The notes below the pieces were generated by a model that saw nothing but the letters and a program-made list of their open reading frames with translations, searched no databases and was not told the DNA's origin. Shown piece by piece: positions 1-10,682 of a stretch of 64,000 bases of DNA (position 1 is its first letter; each line of letters starts with the position of its first letter). The stretch is from Lantana camara. Taxonomy: Eukaryota; Streptophyta; Magnoliopsida; Lamiales; Verbenaceae. The position numbers were made by a program, and so were the translations under genes. Where the stretch lies: assembly GCA_037501455.1 (NCBI GenBank), contig CM074864.1, forward strand, positions 58,650,001 through 58,714,000, read 5' to 3'.

Positions 1-329
1 AATCGTCGAGAAAATGGAATTTCCACAATAAAAGCAAACCCCTTTGATATAATTTGAGAATAGAAATTCCTGTTGCGCACCCAAAATGGATTTTGGTTCC
101 AATCATTAGGAGAAATAAGAAAATGGTTCTGTTGATACATTCGAGAAATTAATCGTTTCACAATCAGTAAACTGGATTTATTGTCATAACCCGGATTTTC
201 CGACAAAATAGATCTATTGAAACCACGATCATGAGCAAATGCATAAACATACTCTTGAAAGATAAGTGGATATAGGAAGTCGTGCTGTTCAGATCTCTCT
301 AGTTGTAAATATCTTTGGATTTCCTCCAT
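1..329 (-). pseudogene. matK: matK, N-terminal part (plastid-derived, runs off window)
   Basis: matK encodes the plastid intron maturase that sits inside the trnK intron. The start codon is at 327-329 and the frame is open for 109 codons to the window edge. The protein begins [13 protein letters not shown], includes the family segments [18 protein letters not shown] and [18 protein letters not shown], and reaches VEIPFS at the edge. No lesion is visible in this part. Because the copy lies in a nuclear insertion it is not expected to be expressed as a functional maturase, hence the pseudogene call. The remaining roughly 400 residues lie left of the window. Confidence 0.9.
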
Positions 330-1031
330 TTGAAATTCGATTTGAATCAAAGGTAGAAGATTGGGGGGGTTATCAAATGATACATAGTGTGATACAGTCA
401 AAACAAGGTATTGTAGTAAGAATATATACCTCGGAAATAGGTAACCTTATCAACAGATTCTCTACCCTCTCCTTTTCCACTCATTTAATTCATCTATCTT
501 ATAGGATAACAAGATGGTTAGAAATCTTTTATTTTTTAAACCTAATCGCTCTTTTGATTTCGGAAAAAACTTTCTTTATCAATATACTGCTTCTTTTACA
601 CACCCATCTCCATTCCATAATAGAGATGCCAATAGTTAGGATTCATTAAAAAAAGATTGAATCCACTCGTGGGGAAAAGCCCTTCCCGTATTGGGCACTA
701 ATCTATTTTTAACGTCTAATTAGATCGGGAAATTATTCAAATTAAGAACAAAAGCTGGTTGCTTTTTCTTTCTGATAATTAATTGAAGCCGTAGGGCCTC
801 TATCCATTTATTCATTCGACCAAACTTTATTTGGTTCCGTTCCAAGAATTCGTCGACCAAGGGTTTGTACCGATCCGATAAGAATGAAATATCCTCAGAA
901 CTCTCCATTGATACGACATACTATTTTTTCCATTTAGTCCCTTTCAGGATCAGTCGCGGTCTTCCAAACTTTACCAATGGTATGGACGAATTCCTCACTT
1001 CATCCGAATGTGTAAAAGATTCTAGCCGCAC
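330..1031 (-). other. trnK-UUU group II intron, 5' portion upstream of matK
   Basis: This is the stretch between the trnK 5' exon and the matK start. On the minus strand it opens with GTGCGGCTAGA at 1031-1021, which matches the GUGYG 5' end consensus of group II introns. Apart from intron structure I see no further gene. Short ORFs in it (for example 266-649 plus and 720-908 minus) are chance reading frames. Confidence 0.85.
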
Positions 1032-1068
1032 TTAAAAGCCGAGTACTCTACCCTTGAGTTAGCAACCC
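1032..1068 (-). tRNA. trnK-UUU: trnK-UUU 5' exon (plastid-derived copy)
   Basis: On the minus strand the 37 nt run from GGGTTGCTAACTCAAGGG to CTCGGCTTTTAA. This is the plastid tRNA-Lys 5' half, with the D-arm and the anticodon arm through UUU. The group II intron begins at the next base (GTGCG at 1031). The 3' exon lies beyond matK, outside the window. As a half gene in a NUPT it should be non-functional. Confidence 0.9.
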
Positions 1069-1911
1069 GAAGAAAAGATATATAGATTAAACAAAATTTC
1101 AACAAACAAGGGGTGTGGTGTATAGATAGAATCTAAATCAATTAAATTCAATTTAAACAAAGAGCAAGGGATTATACGAACTAATCAAACCTTTGAGCTA
1201 AAAAATCTAAAAAAACGGATTTTCTGATGGATTCGAAAGATAAAAATGAATCGATTCGATGAAAATACAAAAAATTATCAGATAAAAGAAATATACATAA
1301 TTGTAAAACTATGTTATCTATCCCCTTTCAATCAAAAAAAACACTTGGATCAAAGAAAACATCGTTTATGAATAAGGTAAAGTAAAAAACCTGTGGGACG
1401 GAAATAAATAGACCCCAGTTCACTTATCACGATGAATTATATTTGTTCAATATACTCTTGTCAATATAAATCTTGCGAAAAAAATACAGTGGAAAAAACA
1501 AAAGAAATTGCACTGTTAAATTGAAATTCAATGAATTTCAATTTAACAGTGCAATAATATTTAAAATTGTCTTGGATTGACATTACATATTTAATTTACA
1601 TAGATCGAAAAAGTATAAATGGAAGAATTAAAAAAAATATCGGATTTTTTAGTCCCTAATGTATTTTGTATTTCATCAATCTAAGTGGAATAAGCTAAAG
1701 TAAATCCCTTGTTGGCTAGTCGAAAACCACACAATTGAAGTAAATGTCCGAATTGGATATTGATAAGATCAATAAACTAAGATTTTGTCCATCGGATCGA
1801 CGGAAACCAATGATAAATAGATACGAATACAGTAGAAAGGGGGAAATAAAAAAAAAAGTACAGAAAAATTCTAAAAAGTTATAGACAAGTCGCCACCCCC
1901 TCGGGATTTCT
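1069..1911. other. Plastid trnK-rps16 intergenic spacer
   Basis: AT-rich spacer between the trnK 5' exon and the rps16 stop codon. No gene was seen. Its one clear structure is the perfect hairpin at 1508-1554, listed separately. Confidence 0.8.
1508..1554. repeat. Perfect 23-bp inverted repeat (plastid 3'-end hairpin)
   Basis: The arm 1508-1530 (starting TTGCACTGTTAAATTG) is the exact reverse complement of 1532-1554, with one unpaired base at 1531. Such hairpins lie downstream of plastid genes and stabilise transcript 3' ends. This one is about 360 bp beyond the rps16 stop codon in the direction of transcription. Confidence 0.85.
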
Positions 1912-3041
1912 TTAATTGAATTTCATTTGATTAGAGGGAAGTTCCTTAAAAACTTCCGCTTTCTTTAAAAGATTCTGAACAGTTCCTGTGGGCTGAGCAC
2001 CCCTTTCAAGGAAATATAGAATAAGAGGAACATTTAAATAAGTTTGATTCTTCATTGGATCATAAAAGCCCACCTTTCTAAGCTCTTTTTCTTCTCTTAG
2101 GGATCAAACATCAATTGCAACGATTCGATAGACGGCTCATTGGGGTAGATGTAGATGAACTATACCCCCCCTAGAACCGTATAGGAAGTTTTCTCCTCGT
2201 ACGGCTCGAGAAAAATGATTTGATTCGAAGTTTTTTTTGTCTATGTATGCAATTTTACTAAATTAAATGACAAATGGACCTATAAAATCAATTAGACTAC
2301 GATTTCAGTCTTTTTTTTCTTGAAAAATAAACCATTTGTACTCATAACTCAAGTTGGATAACTCTCAAAATAGCTCAAAGGAAAAATCTTTAGTCAATTT
2401 CATTTATTGAGTGGTCTTTACTCCCATTTGTTTGTCTCGTTTCAAATTTGATTTGGCTTCTTTAGTCTGATCCTGTTATTGAGACTGCCGAGACCATTAA
2501 AACGGTGTTTCCTTGTTCTTAGATCCCCTATCCTTATTTTATTTTAAATCATTGGGTTTAGACATTCCTTCGGTGCTTTTTAATCCTTTCAAAATGGTAG
2601 CAACATACCCTTTTTGAATTTCTTTCTATCAAAGAATCCTATGGACGATTGATTCCCGTGTGATACACTTTGAATCGAAAAAGTTTGATCAATTTCAACA
2701 AGTTTTGCTTTTGAATTGGAAACTTGCTCGAATTCGATCCTTTTAATTTCTAGATATGGAAGATACATTTACGAAGTTGTTCCAATTGATTGATTGGCAT
2801 TAACCCTAGATCCTTGCCCCCAAGAAATGAACTAATCCTTTCGACTCTAGCTCCATCGTGCACTATTTACAACCCAACAACAAACGAAGGGTTCCAGTGT
2901 AACAGAACAAACAATGTCGAGCCAAGAGCACCCTCATTCCTAAATAAATCGAGAGTGGTGGATGTAAAAATCCACAAGGGATCGTGTCCTTCAAGTCGCA
3001 CGTTGCTTTCTACCACATCGTTTCAAACGAAGTTTTACCAT
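1912..3041 (-). pseudogene. rps16: rps16, two exons with group II intron, in-frame TGA
   Basis: Plastid ribosomal protein S16 of the 30S subunit. Exon 1 is 3002-3041 (40 nt, MVKLRLKRCGRKQ plus one base) and is followed by an intron starting GTGCG at 3001. Exon 2 is 2138-1912 and reads AVYRIVAIDV, then a TGA at 2104-2106, then a run containing [10 protein letters not shown] and the conserved LNVP...[13 protein letters not shown]. The spliced length would be 88 codons, usual for the family. The stop sits where S16 normally has Arg, consistent with CGA to TGA. The frame is otherwise intact, so a single transition inactivates it. It may have arisen after transfer to the nucleus or already existed in the plastid, since rps16 is often lost there. 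Confidence 0.9.
2174..2207 (-). other. Group II intron domain V of rps16
   Basis: On the minus strand the 34 nt start GAGCCGTACGAGGAG and end ACGGTTC. They form the characteristic domain V hairpin with a GAAA-containing loop. It lies 35 nt before the exon 2 start at 2138, as expected for the catalytic hairpin near the 3' end of a group II intron. Confidence 0.85.
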
Positions 3042-4130
3042 AACATTTCCTCTAATTTGGAACCGGTATGGAATTGATTCCATTATGGAATCATGAATAG
3101 TCATTGGTTCAGCTGTCCATAGACATCGTAATCTAGACTTTTCTTTTATATATGATATGGGATTTTTCTGAAAAAGTCTTAGCAAGACAGCATCTTTAAC
3201 ATACATATATAATAGAAATCAAAATATATAGATAAGAACCCCAATTAGGAAATTTGCCAAATAAATGGTTGACAAAATATTTTAAGTAGGAGATAAAAAC
3301 TCGGGGTAGCGTTAGAGAAATTAAACCAGACGGATTAGACAAGACGAATTAGACAAGACGAATTAGATCAGACAAATTAGATTCAAGAAATGAGAATTCG
3401 ATAGTAGGTACAACTCCATTAATAGGTCTAGGTCTCGGCTTCCAAATAGAATCTTCCCAATTCGAATTTTCCCAATTCGATTTGAATTGGGTGGTTCCTG
3501 TTTGGATAGAATTCGAATTGGTAGATTTTTCAGTTTAGAAAAATGAGTAATTCGAAGAAATAGAAATCTATAAACGAATCACTTTTGGAATCGACATCTT
3601 CAAGTGACTCAATAGGATTAATTAAATAATTTCCTTCTTTTTGAGTCCATTCCACTTACAAGGAATTATTCAAAATATTTATTAAAAGCCTTTCTAATTG
3701 AAAAAGTTTCCTATTTAGACATCATTATTTCCATTTAATTTGTTTGATTTAATTGGACACTAAGTATTGCGTTTGATCTTCCTATGAGGATCAGTGATTC
3801 TTTTTTAATCAGAACCGATTTAATTTAAAATCAATAAATAGAGCAAAGAAAAAAAAAAGACAGAAATGCAATTTTTTTTTCATGAGATGTATAAAAAAAT
3901 GCTGGAAGTTAAGATTTGAATCTTTATTCTTTTCTTCTGATTACGAAAATAAAAAAAAATAAGAAGAGGTTTTCGTATCTATCATATAGACTGAACAGTT
4001 GTCACTATTATAGATATTCTATAATAGTGAATTGAAATCATTTCAGAATTGAAGGAATCATAAATATTTTTCACAAAACCCCCAAAAGATTGTCATTGAA
4101 ATAGAACGCTACATATCATCTAAGCTAAAC
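3042..4130. other. Plastid rps16-trnQ spacer (partial)
   Basis: AT-rich plastid-type spacer upstream of rps16 with short direct repeats near 3340-3400 (AGACGAATTAGACA-like units). No trnQ sequence was found, so the plastid homology stops within the spacer, near 4125-4132. Confidence 0.7.
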
Positions 4131-4131
4131 A

Positions 4132-4854
4132 TGTCCTCATGTTCTCCAGGATTTTCTCTGGAAACACATCATCACTAGGTTTGGGATCCCTCGAGTCATT
4201 GTATGTGACAATGGCCCTCAGTTCCGAAGCTCGAGATTCAAGACGTATTGCTCAGACTTCAAGATCAATCAAATGTTTACATCGGTCGGGCATCTCCAAG
4301 CCAACGGACAAGTCGAGGTCACCAATCGCTCTATCATTCAGAACTTATGCACACGGCTCGAAGTAAAGAAAGAACATTGGGTCGATAAACTGGAAGGCGT
4401 CCTCTGGGCCTACCGAACCACTCCAAGGATTCCAACCGGTCAGACACCTTTCGCCATGGTATACGGCTCGGAGGCCATGATACCAGCCGAGATCCTTCAT
4501 CAATCCCCTCGAGTGGCCCACTTTCAACTCGAAAAGAACGATGCATTGAGGGCTTTAGACCTCGACACAATTGACGAAACCAGAGCAAAAGGGAACCAAA
4601 AGATGCAACAATATCGAGCCACGACCGCTCGAGTATACAACAAAAACCTCAGACCACTTCAATTCCAAATCGGAGAATTAGTGCTCAAGAAGGTTGAAGT
4701 TACTAGGCACGTGGGCAAGCTCGACGCTAACTGGGAAGGTCCCTACCGTATCATCGAGATAGGCAAAAACCGAGCATATCCCCTAGAAGATCTCGACGGA
4801 AAGCCCTTGCCTCGATTATGGAATGCTCACAACTTGAAGAAGTACTATTTGTAA
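4132..4854 (+). pseudogene. Ty3/gypsy integrase, C-terminal part of pol
   Basis: The open frame joins plastid DNA at about 4130 and ends at TAA 4852-4854. It reads HVLQDFLWKHIITRFGIPR, then VCDNGPQF (second catalytic Asp of the DDE core), then GHLQANGQVEVTNR (catalytic Glu), then the C-terminal GPYRIIEI module. The protein ends LWNAHNLKKYYL. The first catalytic Asp, the zinc finger, RT, RNase H, protease and gag are all missing, so this is a fragment. Within what remains there is no stop or shift. The downstream space holds an opposite-strand ORF before the LTR. Confidence 0.88.
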
Positions 4855-5379
4855 ATAGTTGTATATCTTTTTTATCAATGAATAAACAAGTTTTTCTCAT
4901 TTCGATGTAAATGTCTTATTCGATCTGATACTTAGTATGCTTTATTTTACGACGCTCGTATTTCTTAAAGTAATACTCACTCGAAAGATAAGAGTATTTA
5001 CCTCGACATCTTCTCGAATAAAATGTATAGAATTTGCAAGAACATTCATCTAAAAAACATCAAAAAGAGGCTGAAATGATATTTCATTAACTCAAAACAA
5101 GAGAATTACATGACAGGAAATCTAAAAGGAGTAACGATCACATTGTAATCGACCATACACTTGCACTAATTTGGATTTTCATGGTGGGAGCAGTCAACGC
5201 TCGGATCTCTACCTATTTACAAATAGATCTCGAGCCAACAACTAATAGAACTCACCCTAACAGTCGAGTTCCTAAAGCATACAAGGGTTCGACCCCAACA
5301 GTCGATACCCTGAAATTGTGGACCTACAATCAGCTAAAATTTTCGAGCACAGAGATAGGGCTGACACGTTCTCTCTGGC

Positions 5380-8016
5380 TCACTTCTCAGTCGTGGAGTG
5401 CCCAGTTCCTTCTTCGATGGGCACAAGCGCTCCATCCCCAAAATATTCTGGGTACATGTCCTTGGGGTCGAATGAGGCGTCAAGGTCGAGCTCCATCATC
5501 GATACGTCGTCTGGCTTGCCTGCAAATCTGGATCGTGCCAATTTCACAGCGAACCCAAACTCCTCTTGGTCCCAATCTGGCTCGGGGGAAGGTGGTCGAG
5601 TAATAGGCTCTACAGGGCGAGGGTCATCTTGGTACAGGCCGATCTTCTCTTGATCATAGTCCATCGGAAGATAATTAGCCACCTGTACTTGGGCCATGCA
5701 CAAGTTGAAGCCCTCCTCGAGGTCCTTGAAACTCGTGATCGAGACTTCCTTGGCGTAAGCTTTGGAATTCATGAATCAATATACGCCTCGCGTTTCGAGG
5801 TCGAAAATTGACTCCTCAAGGCTACGTTTGCACCTGCTTAGAGCCAGTTTTGCACCATTCCTCTCCCCATCATCCAGGCCTCTATTTTCGCCTCGACCTC
5901 CTCCTCAATCGCCCTGGCGACCCGGTCCTTGGCGGACTTGAGTTTCTTCTAGCTGTCAAATAGTTTTTTGATCGCCTCGAGAAGATTTTTATCGAGCTCC
6001 TCCTTGTATTTGTTAGCCGCAGCCAACTTCTTGTCTTTCTCCTCCAGCTCGATCCTCATCAGCACAACCTGTTGCTCGGCCCTCTCTCGCATTTGACGAT
6101 GGACCCAGCTCCTCCGAGCCACATGGAAGAAGTCTTGACCCACCTAATAAAGACAGATCGAGCATTAAAATTCGAGCTATAACTTGATGAAAAAACAAGA
6201 ATAAAATTGGATGGAATCTTGCTAAAGTGCACTTACAGCATAATATTTCTGAACCCAACGCTCCTTGTGTTCGACCTCAGTCTGCATCGAGCTGTATAAG
6301 GCTCCAATTCGTCGAGGCTTGCCCTTGTCATTCAAGCTCTGAAGACCGCCAGGAAAACGAGGCTCTTGGACCCTTGGGTAGTCGAAGAAGAGCCGCATAT
6401 CCTCTTCGCTAGGCTTCCAGGGAATAACAGTTGCCGTTCAACCACCATGTGGGGGCTTTCGAACCCCGGCCAAGACACTAGCAACGTTTCGAGGCACGAT
6501 TGCCCCGCGACCCTGGTTCGGAGGAGTGGAGAACTCGCCGACCTGGACCTCGACCCGGGAGGGGGGAGGGGGGTAACAATGGAGGCATCGGGAGCATGGG
6601 AGTCTTCTCTCGACCTTTCCCCTTCGACTTATCCACTTCGACCGCGGACTTGGAAGAATAGCGGTGCGTTTTTTATTTCTTGGACTGGGGGGCTTCAACT
6701 TCCTTGGCCCTGACTGGAGCATTTCCCCGTTTCCCGGGGGCGTCGACCGTCCTCATCTCGAGGACCCTAGGCAGCGAATAAACCGTGGACTTCTGAGCTA
6801 CCGCGATCTCCGCCTCGGTCGGAGGGGGCAGTTTCTTCTTTTCGGCCGCCTTCTTCAAGTCGGTCATCTCCTTCCTCCTGGAGTTGAGTGAGGCAGACAT
6901 GATGTATTTTTCTGCAATCGAAAGAGAATCAATCAATGACTCGAAAAAATAAACAAACAAAAAACAACAAACACACGCAAACAAATAAAGATCTTGCTTC
7001 GAAGGATTCGCTCGATATACCAGGGTCGAAATACTTGCGAACCCCTGGCGCCAACCCCAACTCGACTAACATCTGTAGAGCCATCATATCCTTCGACTCC
7101 ACACTTCCCAAATCTCTCAAGGCCGCCATCAGGGTGTTCGGCCAGCCCGGATTCCCCCTCGGGAGCTCTGATCGAGGAACCCAACTCCACCCCGGATATT
7201 TCAAGCTAGGCCATCCCTTCTCACACTCGATGAAAATAAATCTTTGTTTCCATCCCACGCCGTTCGAGCTGATTGGCGACCTTATCACTCGATAATTGCT
7301 CTTCGATTGGAGCTGAATGTATCCCGGACCCGACGTCGAGGTCTCGGTCGTTAGGGAAGCTTGGAAAATTTTCAAAAGGCAAAAAATGTTGGTCCTCATT
7401 CCCAAACACCACAGCAGACCTCTCAGCCTATTCACCATAGCATACGAGTTGGGTATCAATTGAAGTGGGTTGATCCTCAGAGTATTGAAAAATTTGAGCA
7501 GCTCCTCGGAAATGGGCACTCGAAACCCGTTCTCGACCGCCTTGTAATTGACCGCGATGCAATCTTGGGCGGGTTTGTCATCCTATCTCCTAGCTTGGGC
7601 TTTATAACTCGATAGCCCCCAAACTCTGGCGCCCCACTAAACAGCCAGCCCTCGATCTCCCTAAACTTCTCCCCAGATATCTCCGGTGTAATAGCTCGGG
7701 GATCCTTCACGAGTCGACCCTCCGGCTCGACGTTTTCCTCCTCCTCTTCTTCCTCCTCTTCTCGACCTGAGGTCGAAGGCTCCTCTCCCGCAGTTCAAGG
7801 CACGACAACCTCTTCCAATTCTATCTCCGGTGGCGGGTCGGATACCTCCATGACGTCGACATCCTCAACCCTCCCTTGGGGATTTGTCGACCTAGTCTCT
7901 ACGGATACCCCGGAGTCTGACGAATCTGAGCTCGAATCGGAGCTGGAACTCGACCCCACACTTACGGTTCCCACGTCCATCCCCAGAGGCTCAGTCTCAC
8001 CTCGATTTGTCGACAT
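5380..8016 (-). pseudogene. Decayed multi-exon antisense ORF (aORF-like) of the Tat element
   Basis: Start at 8016 (MSTNRGETEPL). A Ser-rich and Asp/Glu-rich acidic N-terminus follows, with a Glu run near 7750. A central region (about 7660-7000) includes EKFREIEGWL and VPISEELLKFFNTLRINPLQL, resembling the gag-like or plant-mobile-domain-like extra ORFs of Tat elements. Next come a Lys-rich segment, and then a coiled-coil type stretch (ERAEQQVVLMRIELEEKDKK) after a canonical intron at 6144-6236 (donor GTAAGT, acceptor TTATTAG). A second probable intron lies near 6915-7000 with a damaged donor. Lesions seen are in-frame TGA at 7795-7797 and about 6437, a frameshift near 7590, and further breaks after 5950. 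The last segment ends at 5380. The function is unknown. The call rests on long discontinuous coding potential rather than a confirmed homolog. Confidence 0.65.
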
Positions 8017-8017
8017 C

Positions 8018-8187
8018 CTACAATTTAGAGTGAAAAAGCTAAAGTTTTCGCTTTGGAGGAAAAGGATTCGAGCAAATCGAGAGAGAGGGAGCCTTCAAAA
8101 AGGGAAGTGGTGAACCTCTCCCTCGAAGCAATCGACAAAAATAAAATAGAAAAGAAAACTTAATCGAGCAGGGAGTCGAAATAGTAC
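8018..8187 (-). other. Predicted 5'-UTR intron of the antisense ORF
   Basis: On the minus strand a donor AAG|GTACTATTTC (GT at 8187-8186) and an acceptor TTGTAG end one base before the ATG at 8016-8014. The intervening 170 nt are T-rich, as in plant introns. The prediction is from motifs only. Confidence 0.5.
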
Positions 8188-8338
8188 CTTTTGAGTATGA
8201 AAAAGCTCGAAGTTTGCTTCCTCTGGAAAGAACGATCGAGAGTCGATGCACAAGAGACACTAAAAACGACCTAAATAGCTCGGTGCTTCTCTTCGGAAAT
8301 CTTTCGCAAAAAATAACAAATGAATTTACAGAGGGAAC

Positions 8339-8346
8339 TATTTATA
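8339..8346 (-). promoter_or_regulatory. TATA box upstream of the antisense ORF
   Basis: TATAAATA reads on the minus strand at 8346-8339, about 150 nt upstream of the predicted 5'-UTR intron donor and 330 nt upstream of the ATG at 8016. It would drive transcription opposite to the element's own pol. No transcript data are available here. Confidence 0.5.
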
Positions 8347-8449
8347 GGAGTGAATTTGGCGGGAATCGAGAAGGTGAAAAGTCGCCATGATTACGACGGG
8401 TCCCACTCTTGGGAACTGAAACGTCACTGCCACGTCAGCCCTAGCAGAT

Positions 8450-9230
8450 GACGTTTCGGGGGGCTTATGACGTGGCTCGTACCCGCCGTTGCGCTGGACC
8501 AATCACCACACGCCATCTATCAGATCGAAGATCACCCATCGATCATCTGGTCGGTCTCCCAGTTACCGCTCCAAGTTTTACTGCCTCGAATCTCGACCCG
8601 GAGATGACCACTCCGACCACGGTCGATCGATCCATACCCCTCGAACTAGCTCGAGCCAAACCCACTATCTCTCTCCTAGTTGAGTGGCCGACCATGCCTT
8701 TAATACAGGGAGATAATGGGGCACCTGTCAGCGACGCGTCGAGGCGGTATACTCTTTCTCTTCACCCTATATAAAGGGTCCGCATTTATTACCTCAGTAA
8801 GTATTCTCACCTACCCCTTTTACCGCTCAATCATTCGATCACTACACACTCGATCCTGACTTGAGCGTCGGAGTGCCAACCCGGATATCACCCCCACCTT
8901 TCCCTAGTTGACCTCGAGCTTACGTTTCATTCGATCTGCGCAAATTCCGAGTGGTCAGGCGGTGATTCCCCACTCGACAAATAGAGTGATCTGAGCTCGA
9001 TTTTCTGGTCGAACGACAAGTGAAGATTTGGCTCGATCTGGTCGATCGGCCGGTCCGGTCCAGGTTTCAAAACACAGGTTTATATAATAGAATGGCCACT
9101 CCAGGACAGGGTAGGGTCGAGCAACATTATAGAATGCTCCCATTGAGCGCGGGTTGGGCCGATGTATATTATTCGGAAGATGGGGCATGTTACTAACTCG
9201 AGATCTAGGTCTAGTTATTGTATGGTGCCA
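8450..9230 (+). repeat. Putative 3' LTR of the Tat element (limits approximate)
   Basis: A purine-rich stretch (TTTCGGGGGG at about 8455-8464) precedes this segment and may be the polypurine tract. It holds a sense TATATAAA at 8768-8775 followed by leader-like sequence, the expected U3/R/U5 arrangement. No second LTR copy is in the window, so the ends could not be verified. Confidence 0.5.
8768..8775 (+). promoter_or_regulatory. TATA box in the putative LTR
   Basis: TATATAAA followed by AGGGTCCGC lies in sense orientation in the presumed U3 region of the LTR. Confidence 0.5.
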
Positions 9231-9318
9231 CGTGTTATCATAGGATCATACTGCATCAGCATGTGGGTCCTACCATGTCGTATATAAACTAAAATAAGTG
9301 ATATTCTAGTGATGTGAC

Positions 9319-9922
9319 TAGGGGTGTTCATTAGGCCGGTTTGGGCTGAAACCAAAATTTCGGTTCGGTTAATCGAAAAATTCGGTTTTGAAAAACCAAA
9401 TCGAAACCGAACCAAACCTCTTATGGTTTGGTTCGGTTTTAACCGAGGTTTTGGTTACCGGCAGAAAACTGAACGTCAATAAAAAATAAAAAAAATGCAA
9501 AAAACAACATACGAGGTTCGGTTCGGTTTTAACCGAAAAATTTTGGTTCGGTTTTGGTTACCGGCCGAAAACCGAACATCAATAAAATTAACAAAAAAAA
9601 GAAAAAGCAAAAATCCACATACAATCTTACACAGTTACACCCCAACCCATAAATTGAAAATAGAAACTGGAAATGGAATAACTTAGGAAGGAAATGAATT
9701 GGGAAAGCTGAAGTGACGAAGGCAACATTCAACATTAACAAAGTAAAGTAATTAATTTTTAAAAAAATATATATAGGTTTTCGGTTCGGTTTAACCGGTC
9801 AACCGAACCGAAAAAATCGAAAATCTATATGAGGGGAACCGAAAACTGAACCGAACCGAACCTATGAGGTGGTTCGATTTTCGGTCAATTTCGATTCGGT
9901 TTTTGGTTTTTTTACACCCCTA
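9319..9922. mobile_element. hAT-type non-autonomous element, 604 bp, GGTTCGG-rich
   Basis: The termini are TAGGGGTGT and ACACCCCTA. The flanks are a perfect 8-bp target duplication GATGTGAC at 9311-9318 and 9923-9930, the duplication length typical of hAT transposons. The interior is full of CGGTTCGGTTTTAACCG-type units in both orientations and can fold extensively. There is no transposase reading frame. Confidence 0.88.
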
Positions 9923-9930
9923 GATGTGAC

Positions 9931-10682
9931 GGACCCATATATATACTTCCCTACTTTATTTTATGATATAAATCCTGCTGTAACTCTGACCAAAAATAAA
10001 ATAAATCCTGCTGTAACATATTTTGGATAGTAAAATACTTAAGTACTTATTTTTTTTTAAAGGGTCATTTAAGTCTACAGTTGTTACAAGATTATATAAT
10101 TATAATTCATACCCGATTAGACTGAAATATTATAAGTTTTATTCCTATGAATTATGAAAATGACAAATAACCACATTTCTATAAGGTTTACATCAATTGG
10201 AGAAATTTATTTTTATGCCATTAATTTAAAAATTAAAATATTTAAAAAAATTAATTTAATGTTAAAAGTAACTTTAAAATTGAATTTGATTTGAATATTT
10301 TGCAAATAATTTTTTTTGGTTTTCTATTTTTTGTAAAAAAAAAAATAATTGTGAGTAAAATGATCATTTTATTAATAAAATCAACAAAACCCTAATGGAA
10401 TAGAAAAATTTGTAATTTTTGAAAGGTATGCCAAAGATTTCCAAGCTAGTATAAATATGAACAGATGTTTCTATACATGTTTTTATAGTTTTGAAGAAAT
10501 TTTCATAGAACTTTTGGGGCGGGACAACCCGATTGTTCCGCAAAATCGCAACCGAACTGTATCAGCGGCCTCAGCTCCGGTCTCGGAGAAACTGCTATGG
10601 AACTATATCGGTGGCTACTACTACTACAATGACAAAACATGAGCATTTGGATTAAACCAACTAATTCTATTGTATCGATGCA
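9931..10682. other. Intergenic, 3' flank of receptor-kinase copy 1
   Basis: AT-rich sequence without coding potential. From about 10435 to 10682 it matches the 3' flank of copy 2 (about 28830-29061, sharing AAGATTTCCAAGCTAGTAT), so the tandem duplication extends to about 10435 and includes the 3' UTR. Confidence 0.6.

Larger units (their letters stand above)
1..4130. other. Plastid-derived segment (NUPT), matK to rps16-trnQ spacer
   Basis: The order on the minus strand is rps16, trnK-UUU 5' exon and matK, with conserved group II intron parts between them. This is the standard gene order of the plastid large single copy region. At about 4130 the sequence passes directly into a gypsy integrase reading frame, so the segment sits in nuclear DNA. 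The left end lies outside the window, and trnQ-UUG is not reached before the right junction. A chimeric assembly join cannot be excluded from sequence alone. Confidence 0.88.
4129..9230 (+). mobile_element. 5'-truncated Ty3/gypsy retrotransposon, Tat-type, with antisense ORF
   Basis: The segment starts inside the integrase, continues to the end of pol at 4854 and a long 3' region carrying a minus-strand ORF, and ends in LTR-like sequence. An additional ORF between pol and the 3' LTR, including antisense ones, is known from Tat-lineage elements of plants. The codon and dinucleotide style (frequent CTCGA/TCGAG) runs uniformly from 4132 to about 9200, supporting one element. The left end is cut by the plastid segment. 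The right limit is approximate. Confidence 0.75.

Noticed and set aside
266..649. 127-codon plus-strand ORF
   Set aside because: It is antisense to the matK start and the trnK intron; the plastid annotation explains the region.
3100..4130. trnQ-UUG expected beyond rps16
   Set aside because: No trnQ sequence was found before the junction at about 4130; the spacer is truncated.
4334..4588. Minus-strand ORFs opposite the integrase
   Set aside because: Shadow frames of the well-supported integrase on the plus strand.
6936..7295. 119-codon plus-strand ORF
   Set aside because: Opposite strand of the antisense ORF core, which has family-like motifs and splice sites; this frame has none.
9480..9700. 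Possible CRISPR-like array from repeated GGTTCGGTTTT units
   Set aside because: Repeats occur in both orientations without regular spacers, inside an hAT MITE in a plant genome.
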